Positions 1 through 12,458 of a stretch of 64,000 nt of DNA are shown here, piece by piece. The stretch is from Hirundichthys speculiger. Taxonomy: Eukaryota > Chordata > Actinopteri > Beloniformes > Exocoetidae. Positions within the stretch are counted from its first letter, which is position 1; every line of letters starts with the position of its first letter. Location: the NCBI GenBank assembly GCA_018398805.1, contig JAGFBZ010000947.1, positions 455,001-519,000 of the forward strand, read 5' to 3'. The notes beneath the pieces are model-generated. The model saw only the letters and a program-made list of their open reading frames with translations, did not search any database and was not told the DNA's origin. The translations under genes were made by a program, and so were the position numbers.

Positions 1-434
1 GTTTTGTTAACATTGCTGAAGTGTCTCAGATTTGTTAGCGTCTGTTACAATGCGAGCAAATATCAGCTAAAATTATCATATTAAATCCTAATCAAAGAAA
101 AATGGCAAGTAAAAAAAAAGTTTAATCATGGATGGAGTCAAACTTGGTGAGTTTGAATAAAAATCAAACATGATTGTGTTTTTTTAAAGTCTGATCTGCT
201 GTTGGCTGGTTAGTTTCTGACTGTCATGAACCCTGGTGTGGATTTTAGTTTAAATAAATAACCTGATTAGTTCAGTGGTCACAAACAGCTTTTTTAAACT
301 AAACCTCCTCAGTGTCATGGTGCTCCTAGGAGCTCGTTTAGATGATTGGTTCCTGGTTCCTGGTTCCTGGTTCCTGTCTGCTGGTCCCACTGCAGATCTC
401 ACATCTCCTGATGTTTGTCTCCTCATGACTGCAG
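1..434 (+). other. lamtor2: last intron of lamtor2 (3' part)
   Basis: Unique, AT-rich, non-coding sequence ending in a splice acceptor AG at 433-434 just before the recognised final lamtor2 exon. A short TTCCTGG direct repeat lies near 350-377. I looked for the preceding exon, which should encode the region around VGFGMLKAK, and did not find it, so the upstream exons lie left of the window. The assignment as intron rests only on the exon that follows. Confidence 0.6.
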
Positions 435-491
435 GCGGAGGCTCTGGTGGATTACCTGGAGGAACCGCTAACTCAGGTGGCTGCGTCCTAG
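435..491 (+). CDS. lamtor2: LAMTOR2 (Ragulator subunit p14), C-terminal exon, partial gene
   Basis: The exon encodes AEALVDYLEEPLTQVAAS and then TAG (489-491). This matches the C-terminus of vertebrate LAMTOR2, which in human reads AQALVQYLEEPLTQVAAS. LAMTOR2 is a roadblock/LC7-fold subunit of the Ragulator complex, which anchors Rag GTPases and MAPK scaffold MP1 on late endosomes and lysosomes and so supports mTORC1 activation. Only the last 18 codons lie in the window; the rest is to the left. The acceptor AG at 433-434 follows a modest pyrimidine stretch. In human 1q22 LAMTOR2 lies just upstream of RAB25 on the same strand, and the same order is seen here, which supports both calls. The exon is too short to be found by ORF length alone; recognition is by sequence memory and synteny. 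Confidence 0.9.
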   Translation, partial: AEALVDYLEEPLTQVAAS

Positions 492-1000
492 CGGAGATGC
501 AGCGGAAGCTCTGCGTGTCGTCTTCTGTCTACCTGGAGAAGAACCACCTGTGATCCAGGTTCTTCATGGACTTCTGTAACAGCCCAGTACCACGTCTGAA
601 TGTTGCTTCTCACCTGTGGGGTTATGGGTTATGGGTTAGGGGTTAATGGTTATGGGTTAGGGGTCAGGGGTCAGGGGTCAGGGGTTAAAGTGTTCAGCTC
701 CAGAACCGTTCAGTCGTCTCCAGCTTTGAAGATCAAAGTTACACATAAACCTGGATGTTCTGGATCAGAAGCTTCAAACATACCTGGTGACCAGGAGGTG
801 GAAACTTTCTGCGTTAATGATGAAGTTTGGGTTATTGAGCTTTTAGTTTCAAAGGTGTTAAATAAAGATGTTGGCTTAAAGTCTCGTTGTCGGTGTTCAT
901 ATAAACACAGAGAAACTAGCAGCTTCACCAGGATTCAGAGAAGAAAAGAAACGTCAAAGTCCTTTATTTTCAGATGATTTTCTGCATCTCTGAGTCGAGG
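492..1000 (+). other. lamtor2: lamtor2 3' UTR with polyadenylation signal
   Basis: Sequence after the lamtor2 stop codon. A short GGGTTA/GGGGTCA simple repeat lies at about 618-687. An AATAAA hexamer at 861-866 is a plausible polyadenylation signal. Nothing coding is recognised, and open frames here are short and unsupported. Confidence 0.5.
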
Positions 1001-1963
1001 TCTCCAGAGGACACCTGGGGTCTCCAGAGGACACCTGGGGTCTCCAGAGGACACCTGGGGTTTCCAGAGGACACCTGGGGTTTCCAGAAGACACCTGGGG
1101 TCTCCAGAGTACACCTGGGGTTTCCAGAAGACACCTGGGGTCTCCAGAAGACACCTGGGGTTTCCAGAAGACACCTGGGGTTTCCAGAGGACACCTGGGG
1201 TCTCCAGAGGACACCTGGGGTTTCCAGAAGACACCTGGGGTTTCCAGAAGACACCTGGGGTTTCCAGAAGACACCTGGGGTTTCCAGAAGACACCTGGGG
1301 TCTCCTGAGGACACCTGGGGTCTCCAGAGGACACCTGGGGTCTCCAGAGGACACCTGGGGTCTCCAGAGGACACCTGGGGTTTCCAGAAGACACCTGGGG
1401 TTTCCAGAAGACACCTGGGGTTTCCAGAAGACACCTGGGGTCTCCAGATGACACCTGGGGTCTCCAGAGGACACCTGGGGTCTCCAGAGGACACCTGGGG
1501 TATCCAGAAGACACCCTGGGTTTCCAGAGGACACCCTGGGGTCTCCAGAGGACACCCTGGGGTCTCCAGAGGACACCTGGGGTCTCCAGAGGACACCTGG
1601 GGTCTCTAGAGGACACCTGGGGTTTCCAGAAGACACCTGGGGTTTCCAGAAGACACCTGGGGTTTCCAGATGACACCTGGGGTCTCCAGAGGACACCTGG
1701 GGTCTCCAGAGGACACCTGGGGTATCCAGAAGACACCCTGGGTTTCCAGAGGACACATGGGGTCTCCAGAGTACACCTGGGGTCTCCAGAGGACACCTGG
1801 GGTCTCCTGAGGACACCTGGGGTTTCCAGAAGACAACTGGGGTCTCCAGAGGACACCTGGGGTCTCCAGAGGACACCTGGGGTCTCTAGAAGACACCTGG
1901 GGTCTCCAGAGGACACCTGGGGTCTCTAGAGGACACCTGGGGTCTCCAGAGGACACCTGGGGA
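1001..1963. repeat. 20-bp minisatellite (GGACACCTGGGGTCTCCAGA), about 48 copies
   Basis: Near-perfect head-to-tail 20-bp units with C/T and G/A variants (TCTCC/TTTCC, AGAGG/AGAAG). Around 1511-1560 and near 1735 some units gain one base, shifting phase. Because the unit lacks stop codons, several frames on both strands stay open for 200-320 codons; these are not genes. It lies between the lamtor2 3' UTR and rab25. Confidence 0.97.
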
Positions 1964-2104
1964 CCCGTTTCTCAGTCCAGTTACATCTCAGAGGTCCAGT
2001 TTATTGGACCTGGTGTCAGATACTGGTTCAGAACAGCCCCCAGAGTCCAGCTGTTCTTGTACGTAGACCAGCTTTAATGACTGGCGGCTCTCAGCTCGTG
2101 GCCT

Positions 2105-2400
2105 TCAGAATCAGAATCAGAACCAGAACCAGAATCAGAACCAGAATCAACTTTATTGCCAGGTACGATTTTACACATACGAGGAATTTGTTGTGGCGAT
2201 GATGGTGCATGCAATTAAAGGAAAAATATAACAAACGATGTTAGCTAAAAATATTACAATATAAATATATATACACAAGCAGTTTTTTGCATTGAGGACA
2301 CAGCGACCGAGAGTGATGTGACATGAAAATGTGCAAATGAACAGGTGGTCCAGACTGAGCGTTAATGTAACCATAGTGTTCTGAGTTCTGTCAATGTGAC
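2105..2400. mobile_element. interspersed repeat with (AGAATC)n end, teleost-type
   Basis: A short AGAATC/AGAACC simple-repeat tract (2105-2149) leads into CAACTTTATTGCCAGGTACG and a non-coding body. I recognise this arrangement as a dispersed repeat frequent in fish genomes, but cannot assign the class (LINE 3' end or SINE-like) from the sequence alone. The right boundary is uncertain. Confidence 0.45.
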
Positions 2401-2439
2401 AGCAGAGTCAGAGGTGGAGAGGTGGGGGTGTCGGGGGGT

Positions 2440-3077
2440 TCCCAGATGGACCTCCTGATGGACCCCCACGATGGACGACCCCATGATGGACCTCCTGATG
2501 GTCCCCCCCAATGGACCCCCACGATGGACCTCCTGATGGACCCCCACGATGGACCCAAGATGGACCTCCTGATGGACCCCCACAATGAACCCCTTGATGG
2601 ACCCAAGAAGGACCCACATGATGGAGGACCCCCCGCTGATGGACCCCCCCGATGGACCCCCCCCCCCCCCCCCCCCCCCCCCCCGATGGACCCAAGATGG
2701 ACCCCCACAATGGACCCCCTGATGGACCCAAGATGGACCCCCTGATGGACCCCCATAATGGACCCCTGATGGACCCCCCGATGGACCCAAGATGGACCCC
2801 CACAATGGACCCAAGATGGAGCCCCTGATGGACCCAAGATGGACCCCCTGATGGACCCAAGATTGACCCCAAGATGGACCCCCACAATGGACCCAAGATG
2901 GACCCCCCGATGGACCCAAGATGGACCCCCACAATGGACCCCCAAGATGGACCCCCTGATGGACCCAAGATGGACCCCTGATGGACCCAAGATGGACCCC
3001 CTGATGGACCCAAGATGGACCCCCACAATGGACCCAAGATGGACCCCCACAATGGACCCAAGATGGATCCCCCGATG
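2440..3077. repeat. GATGGACCC-type minisatellite with a 28-nt poly-C run
   Basis: Variable units built from GATGGACCC, AAGATGGACCC, CCTGATGGACCC and CCCACAATGGACCC. A run of 28 C occurs at 2657-2684. Long open frames on both strands (up to 240 codons, reading WVH/GPS/GGPS on the minus strand) are repeat artefacts. Confidence 0.95.
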
Positions 3078-3170
3078 GACTCAAATCAAACTTTTTAAAT
3101 TTAAATAAAAAAAGTTAAAAACACCTGCAGAAATATTTGATAAAGATAATAATCAGGTAGTTTTGCGTCA

Positions 3171-3340
3171 CTGACCCCCCCATCCCTGACCCTGACCCCT
3201 GACCCCTGACCCCCCCCATCCCTGACCCCTGACCCCCCATCCCTGACCCCTGACCCCTGACCCCCCATCCCTGACCCCTGACCCCCCCCCCCTGACCCCT
3301 GACCCCTGACCCCCCCCCATCCCTGACCCCTGACCCCAGC
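3171..3340. repeat. CCCCTGACC simple repeat
   Basis: Tandem CCCTGACCCCTGACCCCCCATC motifs with variable C-run lengths, upstream of the rab25 first exon. It is strongly C-rich on the + strand, so the other strand has G-quadruplex potential. Confidence 0.9.
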
Positions 3341-3773
3341 AGGAGAAGGTCTGAGTCAGAACAGTTTCTGAGGCTGGGTTAGGGTGGAGCTGATTCTACC
3401 GGATCTGTTCAAGACCACAGAGTTCCAACATCCACCAGGAGGTGTCTGACAAGCATCTACCTGCCCGTTCCATCTACCTGTCCAACCCTCAGTGACTGAA
3501 GCCCCGCCTCCTACATGTCCTGTTCAAACAGCTCTGTCGGCTCAGACGGGGAAGACCAGGAAGCTGGAGGCAGGTCCGCTCCGTCCGTCTTCCTCTGCTT
3601 CAAAGATTTAAGGCTCTGAAGGTTTAAACGGGCTGACGGGCGGCTGGTTTGGATCAGAACCAGACTGGTGTTACACCTGACTCTAACCCTAACCCAACTA
3701 ACCCTACTTTAACCCTAACCCTACTTTAACCCTAACCTGAACCCTAACCAGAGCAGCAGGCGCAGCAGCAACC
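3341..3773 (+). promoter_or_regulatory. rab25: putative rab25 promoter and 5' UTR
   Basis: This is unique sequence directly upstream of the rab25 ATG. It contains a GC-box-like CCCCGCCTC (3502-3510) and a short CCCTAACCC/ACTTTAACCC tract at about 3682-3752. No TATA box is obvious. The start site cannot be placed from the sequence; the region is called from position alone. Confidence 0.35.
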
Positions 3774-3810
3774 ATGGGCTCAGATGAGGCGTACAACTTT
3801 GTCTTTAAGG
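3774..3810 (+). CDS. rab25: rab25 coding exon 1
   Basis: Encodes [12 protein letters not shown] plus the first base of Val13. It ends in a GTGAGT donor at 3811. The exon is too short to appear as an open frame; it was found by matching the Rab11-family N-terminus. Confidence 0.93.
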
Positions 3811-6800
3811 GTGAGTACAAGCTCTCCTCCCTGATTTGATCCATGAAAACCTTCTTAAAGCTCCAACCAGCAGCTGATCAACCCCCCCCCCCCCCCCCCC
3901 CCCCCACCCCCCCCCCCCCCCCCCCCGTCCGTTTATCATTAACTCCAGTTTCCAGGAATGAAAGTGTTCAGGTGTCAACAAGATGCAAATACTCAAAGCC
4001 AGTCACTGTTCAGGTGAGGGTTTGTACACATGGAGTTCCCGCCTTCAGCAGGGAGGGGGTTAGCTAGCTAACCCCCCCCCCCCACACACACTAGCTAGCC
4101 CTAACCCTGAACATTAATTAATTAATTAGACTCATTTATACGCTTTTACAAAACCTGAAGTCTTGATGAAACATGTGTAACATGTTAAAAAAAAAATCAT
4201 GGGTAGGCAGTCAAAAAGCTGGTTTTAGGGGTGGAGTCAGTAGCTCAGCTCCGCCCACTTCTTCTACTGGGGTTATCGCTTTAGAAATCAGAGTTATAGC
4301 TTCCAGGGAAGAGAAAGATTTGGTCGTATAGAAGTTAGTTAGTGAAACACATGGAGCTGTGATGATTCTGCTTTAACACCCGCAGTTCCTCTACCGACCA
4401 CTAGAGGCTGCGGTTCCTCTACCGACCACTAGAGGCTGCAGTTCCTCTACTGACCACTAGAGGCTGCAGTTCCTCTACCGACCACTAGAGGCTGCAGTTC
4501 CTCTACCGACCACTAGAGGCTGCAGTTCCTCTACCGACCACTAGAGGCTGCAGTTCCTCTACTGACCACTAGAGGCTGCGGTTCCTCTTCTGACCACTAG
4601 AGGCTGCGGTTCCTCTACCGACCACTAGAGGCTGCAGTTCCTCTACCGACCACTAGAGGCTGCAGTTCCTCTACCGACCACTAGAGGCTGCAGTTCCTCT
4701 ACCGACCACTAGAGGCTGCAGTTCCTCTACCGACCACTAGAGGCTGCAGTTCCTCTACCGACCACTAGAGGCTGCAGTTCCTCTACTGACCACTAGAGGC
4801 TGCGGTTCCTCTTCTGACCACTAGAGGCTGCGGTTCCTCTACCGACCACTAGAGGCTGCGGTTCCTCTACCGACCACTAGAGGCTGCAGTTCCTCTACTG
4901 ACCACTAGAGACTGCAGTTCCTCTTCCGACCACGAGAGGCTGCAGTTCCTCTACTGACCACTAGAGGCTGCAGTTCCTCTACCGACCAATAGAGACTGCA
5001 GTTCCTCTACCGACCACGAGAGGCTCCGGTTCCTCTACCGACCACTAGAGGCTGCGGTTCCTCTACCGACCACTAGAGGCTGCGGTTCCTCTACCGACCA
5101 CTAGAGGCTGCGGTTCCTCTACCGACCACTAGAGGCTGCGGTTCCTCTACTGACCACGAGAGGCTGCGGTTCCTCTTCTGACCACTAGAGACTGCGGTTC
5201 CTCTACCGACCACTAGAGACTGCGGTTCCTCTACCGACCACTAGAGGCTGCAGTTCCTCTAAAGACCACTAGAGGCTGCAGTTCCTCTTCTGACCACTAG
5301 AGACTGCGGTTCCTCTACCGACCACTAGAGACTCCAGTTCCTCTACCGACCAATAGAGACTGCAGTTCCTCTACTGACCACTAGAGGCTGCAGTTCCTCT
5401 ACCGACCAATAGAGACTGCAGTTCCTCTACCGACCACGAGAGGCTCCGGTTCCTCTACCGACCACTAGAGGCTGCGGTTCCTCTACCGACCACTAGAGGC
5501 TGCGGTTCCTCTACCGACCACGAGAGGCTGCAGTTCCTCTTCTGACCACTAGAGACTGCGGTTCCTCTACCGACCACTAGAGGCTGCAGTTCCTCTACCG
5601 ACCACTAGAGGCTGCAGTTCCTCTAAAGACCACTAGAGGCTGCAGTTCCTCTACCGACCACTAGAGGCTGCAGTTCCTCTACCGACCACTAGAGGCTGCA
5701 GTTCCTCTACTGACCACCAGGGTCTGGCTCCAACAGTGAATCCATTGGCCTCTTCATGCTAAGTGGAGGAATAACGAGGATGCAGTCAGCCATCTTTTAA
5801 ATGTGATCTTTTGTTTTTTGTTTTTTTGGTAGTAGATCCTGAGGTGAACTTGGACCAGAAAGTTCCCTTTAACCAAGTCCCTGCAGTTCAACTAAAACTA
5901 ATCACTTAAATCAGATTCTTCAGTCTGTATAATTAGAGATAATTTTCAAAAGTGCACTACATCCAGGTATCTGAAACTCAAACCTGCTCAAACAAGAAAG
6001 CTCATTACTGAAACCCTGATTGTTAGAAGTTCATGATCATCTTCTAAAATGAATAAATTAATCTGCACCCTCTTGTTTTGGTTTTTAGACTGTGTCTGGT
6101 TCTAGCAGATACTTATATGAGTGTGGTTCCAGCAGCAGCAGATCTGGGTTCACCTGTCCTTCAGGTGTTCCAGGTTCCTTCAGGATCAACAAACTGGATG
6201 TCTGCGGACTTGAAGGCTTGTGTGTTTCCATAGAAACCAGTGGTGTTGTTTGTGTAAGAAGTTAGTCAGTAGTCGAGGAGGAAGTGAACGGAACAGTGAT
6301 CCAGTAACCTGAAACATGCAGAGCAGCGTTTACAACACAGTTCAGGTTAAACTCCAGGTTTCTCTCAGAAACGAAAACGTGGAAAAAAAATGTTTTTATT
6401 TGTAGTTTCCAGACAGCCTGGACCAGCTTCATCATCATCATCTTCATCACCAGGGACGAGCTGAAACCACTGGTAAAGATCCAGTCACATGACTGGATCA
6501 CATGATCAATTCATTTCTCAGCAGTCACTGGTAGCGGAAAAAGATTTATTAAGTTTGATCAAAGAAACAAGATTAAAATGAAAGTAAAACTTCTCCAAAC
6601 CTCAAAGTCAAAATGGACTAAAAGCATCTTTCATTCAGGAGACAACATAAACATTAAAATAACGAGTGAGGAAACTTCCTTTCAGCAGAACGTTTAACAG
6701 CTCCAGACGTCTCGTCACCTGAAGACTCAACTGCTCCTCACTTTTAATTAACAGTGATGTTAATTAAGTCTAATTACATCACAGTTAAAGGCTTTGAGAT

Positions 6801-9800
6801 GTCACAAGATCCTGAGCTCCGTCTCATCCTGTTGATCCCTCTGCTGCCGTCGTCCCGGTTGGTCGACCATCCTCCGAGTCTCAGCTCCGAGTCTCAAATT
6901 CGAGTCTCGGCTCCGAGTCTCAGCTCTGAAAGACAAACTTGAGTCACAGAAATGATTCACTCACTCCACCGTCCACCCACAAACCCACAAACAGCATGAC
7001 ACATCCTTTTGCTGGGGCGGGGCATGGGGCGGGGCCTGGGGCAGGGCCTGGAGCGGAGCATGGGGCGGGGCATGGGGCGGGGCCCAGAGCGGAGCATGGG
7101 GCGGGGCTTGGGATGGTCTGAATGTTTCTTTTTTGACAATCAAAGGTCCCATATTGTGCTTTTCCTGAATTTCATTGGTTTAAAACCATCCAGTTGATTC
7201 TGTTTTACAACGATTGAGGCCGAATCCAAACCTTCACGGACCTGCTTCTGTGTGGTCTGCAGTGGTTCTGATCGGAGAGTCTGGTGTTGGAAAGAGCAAC
7301 CTGTTGTCCCGCTTTACTAAAAATGAGTTCAACCACGACAGTCGCACAACCATCGGAGTGGAGTTCAGCACCCGGACCCTGCAGCTCAGCGGTTTCACCG
7401 TTAAGGCCCAGATCTGGGACACAGCTGGCCTTGAAAGATACCGGGCCATCACATCTGCGTGAGTACCACAACCGTCACAGCGTCATACACGTGAAACATC
7501 TACAAACATCTGGACTAACGGTTTTCCCAGACAGCAGACACATCTGGGCCAATCCAGGCTGCATTAGGCTCAGTGAGGGCTAACAAGTGCTGTGTGGGCT
7601 AGGGGCCCGACCTCCCGCCAAACCTCCCAGATGTGTCCAGCGGGATGGATGTTCCCTCGCAAAGAATGCAATCTTCCACCTCCCTAAACCCACGATCCCA
7701 CCTGCGCTACCCGCTACATTATGCATGGGAGTGGTTAGGGTGTTCACCTGTTTAACCAATCAGTGCATCAGTAGCCATTGCCTTTAAGAGCAGGTTGCGC
7801 TACCCGCTACCCGCAACCCGCAACCCCCTACCCGCAACCCCCCTACCCCGTTACCCGCAACCCCCTACCCGCAACCCCCTACCCCGTTACCCGCAACCCC
7901 CCTACCCGCAACCTGCTAACCGCTACCCGCAACCTCCTACCCACTACCCGTAACCCCCTAACCCTCTACCCGCAACCCTACCTGCAACCCCCTACCCGCA
8001 ACCCCCTACCCCTACCCGCAACCCCCTACCCGCAAACCCCTACCTGCAACCCGCAACCCCCTACCCGCTACCTGCAACCCCTACCCGCCTGCTACCGCTA
8101 CCGCAACCCCTACCCGCTACCCGCAACCCCTACCTGCTACCCCCTACCCCGCACCACCCCGCACCCCTACCCACCCCCCAACCCCCTACCCGCAAACCCC
8201 CTACCCCCTACCCGCAAAACCCCTACCCACTACCGCAACCCCTACCCGCAACCCCCTACCACCCCGCAACCCCCCTACCCGCAACCCCTACCACCCCGCA
8301 ACCCTACCCCACCCCCTACCCGCACCCGCCCCCCCCCTCCCCGCAACCCCCTACCCGCTACCGCAACCCCCTACCCGCAACCCCTACCCGCAACCCCCTA
8401 CCCGCAACCGCAACCCCCTACCCGCTACCGCAACCCCTACCCCCCCTGCAACCCCCCTACCCGCACCCACCCTACCCGCTACCCGCAACCCCTACCGCTA
8501 CCCGACAACCGCAAACCCCTACCCGCCAACCCCCTACCCGCACCCCCTACCCGCAACCCCCTACCCGCAACCCCCTACCCCCCCCTACCCCGCTACCCGC
8601 AACCCCCTACCCGCTACTCCCCGCTACCGCAACCCGCAACCTGCTAACCGCTACAGCAACCCCCTACCCGCAACTCCCTACCGCTACCGCAACCCCCTAC
8701 CGCAACCCGCACCCTGCTAACCGCTACCGAACCTCTACACCTACCCGCAACCCCCTACCCCCTACTCGCAACCCCCCCCGCAACCTGCTAACCGCTACCC
8801 GCAACCCCCTACCCGCTACTCGCAACCCCCTACCCGCAACCTGCTAACCGCTACCCGCAACCCCCTACCCGCTACCCGCAACCCCCTACCCGCTACTCGC
8901 AACCCCCTACCCGCTACCCTATCCGGTTGTTGTCCAGTACTGATACTGGGACAGCAGGAATGGATCCTGGGACCAGTGGGATGTGAGGTAACCTGCTCAG
9001 AGAATAATCTGACTAATGCAGCCTGGAGAAAAAAAAAGATCTGAACTTTCTATACGTTTGCACTCTTGAGCAACCTGCATGTTTTCATCTTCAGGTAGGG
9101 GTGTTATCAGCCAAAACACAGCTGATCCTCAGGCTCCGCCCACTTTACCTGAAAAACCAGTCAGGTTAAAACCTTCTGATTCCAGCAGAGGCTTTCGTTA
9201 AGTTCCTGCTGCTCCAGACTGCTGAGGAGGCTGAGACCAGTCTGAGACCAGTCTGAGACCAGTCTGAGACCGGTCTGAGACCAGTCCAGCCATCATCCAT
9301 CCATCTATCATCCATCTATCCATCCATCCATCTATCATCCATCCATCCATCCATCCATCCATGCTTCTAGCCATCCATCCATCTATCCATCCATCCATCA
9401 TCCATACATCCATCCATCTATCATCCATCCATCTATCAATCCATCCATCCAGCCATCATCCATCCATCCATCCATCATCATCCATCATCATCCATCCCAT
9501 CATCCATCATCCATCCATCCATCCATCCATCCATCCATCCATCCATCATCATCCATCCATCATCCATCCATCCATCCATCCATCATCATCCATCCATCAT
9601 CCATCCATCCATCCATCCATCCATCCATCCATCCATCCATCCATGGTCTGAGACCAGTCCAGCCACGTTATCTTCCAAAGACAGTAGAATCAGAAGATGT
9701 GCTGCACCGCTGGATTAGTTCTGTTCTACCTGTTTACTCTCGTTATCCTGTAACGAACCGTTAAAACCTATTGAAGTGAAAATGAACCGCCGTGCTGGAA

Positions 9801-12422
9801 GAGAAGTATTGATTAGGAATCAGCTCTAGTTATCTATCATCTAAACACATCCATCATCCATCCAGCAGTTCAGGGCTACTTAGCTTAGCTTTCCCGAACC
9901 GGCCTCCAGCGACACCGTCCATGTCCGCAGCGGCAGGTCTCCACCAGCCGCAAGAGGACCGATCCGTCCCCTGGAGACAGTATGTAGACATCCGACCGCA
10001 GATCACCACAAACCGGGACAAACTGGAGCGTCCAGCGTCGCAGGGATAAGTCCTAGAGCAGCAGTGAGAAGCGTCCATGCCAGGCGTCGTCCGGGCAACT
10101 GGATCTGGGCAATCAACACATTGTCCCCCTGGACAATGTGACTAATAGATGGTTGATAGATGGATGGATGGATGGATGGATGGATGGATGATAGATGGAT
10201 GGATGGATGGATCAATGGATGGATGGAAGATGGATGGATGGATGGATGGATGGATGGATGGATAGACGGATAGATGGATGGATGGATGGTTGATAGACGG
10301 ATGGATGGATGGATGGATGATAGATGGAAGGATGGATGGATGATAGATGGATGGATGAATGGATGGATGGATGGATGGATGGACAGATGGATGGATGGAT
10401 CAATGGATGGATGGAAGATAGATGGATGGATGGATGGATGGATGGATGGATGGATGGATGGATGGATGGATGGATGGATAATGGATGGATGGATGGATGA
10501 TGGATGGATGGATGGATGAGGGATGGATGGATGGAGGATGGATGGATGATGGATGATGGATGGATGGATGGATGATGGATGGATGGATGGATGGATGATG
10601 GATGGATGGATGGATGGATGGATGGATGGATGGATGATGATGGATGATGGGATGATGGATGAATGGATGGATGGATGGGATGGATGGATGATAGATGGAT
10701 GGATGGATGATGATGGATGGAATGAATGGATAGATGGATGGATGGATGGATGATGGATGGATGGATGGATGGATGGATGATGATGGATGGGATGATGGAT
10801 GGGATGGATGGATGGATGGATGGATGATGATGGATGGATGGATGGATGGATGGATGGATGGATGGATGGATGGATGGATGGATGGATGATGATGGATGGA
10901 TGGATGGATGGATGGATGGATGGATGGATAGATGGATGGATGGATGGATGGATGATGGATGGATGGATGGATGGATGGATGGGATGGATGGATGATGGAT
11001 GGATGGATGGATGGATGGATGGATGGATGGATGGATGGATGGATGGATGATGATGGATGGATGGATGGATGGATGGATGGGATGGATGGATGGATGGATG
11101 GATGGATGGATGGATGGATGGATGGATGGATGATGGATGGATGGATGGATGGATGGATGGATGGATGGATGGATGGATGGATGGATGGATGGATGGATGG
11201 ATGGATGGATGGATGATGCATGGATGGATGGATGGATGGATGGATGGATGGATGGATAGATGGATGGATGATAGATGGATGATGGATGGATGGATGGATG
11301 GATGGATGGATGGATGGATGGATGGATGGATAACATCTGCAAACCGTGTCTCAGTAACACTCAGTGAAAATGTGTCCTGTGTTCTTAGACCAAGCGCTAG
11401 CTAAGCTGGTCAGCAAACCAGTCTCCACTGGTTTTATTCATGCGGCAGAGGTCGTATGTTGGAACCACAGACTGCTGAAGCATCTGTGATGGTTCTGAAG
11501 CGTCTGTGATGGTTCTGAAGCGTCTGTGATGGTTCTGAAGCGTCTGTGATGGTTCTGAAGCGTCTGTGATGGTTCTGAAGCATCCGTGATGGTTCTGAAG
11601 CATCTGTGATGGTTCTGAACATCTGTGATGGTTCTGAAGCATCTGTGATGGTTCTGAAGCATCCGTGATGGTTCTGAAGCATCTGTGATGGTTCTGAACA
11701 TCTGTGATGGTTCTAAAGCTTCTGTGATGGTTCTGAACATCTGTGAAGGTTTTGAAGCGTCTGTGATGGTTCTGAAGCGTCGGTGATGGTTCTGAACATC
11801 TGTGATGGTTCTAAAGCTTCTGTGATGGTTCTGAACATCTGTGAAGGTTCTGAAGCGTCTGTGATGGTTCTAAAACATCTGTGATGGTTCTGAAGGATAT
11901 TTGATGGTTCTGAAGGATCTGTGATGGTTCTGAAGGATCTGTGATGGTTCTGAAGCTTCTGTGATGGTTCTGAAGCATCTGTGATGGTTCTGAAGCATCT
12001 GTGATGGTTCTGAAGCATCCGTGATGGTTCTGAAGCATCTGTGATGGTTCTGAAGGTACTACAGAGGTGCTGTTGGAGCTCTGCTGGTCTATGACATCAC
12101 CAAACACCTGACCTACGAGAGTGTGGAGCGCTGGCTGAAGGAGCTGTACGACCACGCCGACCCCCACATCGTGGTCATGCTGGTGGGTAACAAGTCCGAC
12201 CTGGAGTCAGAGAGATCCGTACCTGCGCAGGAGGCTAAAGACTTGGCAGGTACCAGTGTTCAGCCAGTTGTGGTTCTGATGTGATTCTGTACCGTCTGCG
12301 TTCTTATTGGCTGATGAAAATAACTGTTTTTGTAGAAAAGAAAGGGCTGCTGTTTCTGGAGACGTCTGCTTTGGCATCGACTAACGTGGAAGCAGCGTTC
12401 AACGGCGTCTTAGCAGGTATTT

Positions 12423-12458
<36 letters not shown>

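Noticed and set aside
935..3084. Open frames of 200-320 codons on both strands
   Set aside because: They are translations of 20-bp and GATGGACCC minisatellites without stops; no splice or start context and no domain.
7214..7462. 82-codon frame starting at 7214 as a separate small GTPase gene
   Set aside because: It is rab25 exon 2 read through upstream intron sequence; the acceptor at 7261-7262 and phase match exon 1.
10212..11360. 382-codon minus-strand frame rich in SIHP
   Set aside because: Pure (GGAT)n microsatellite translation.
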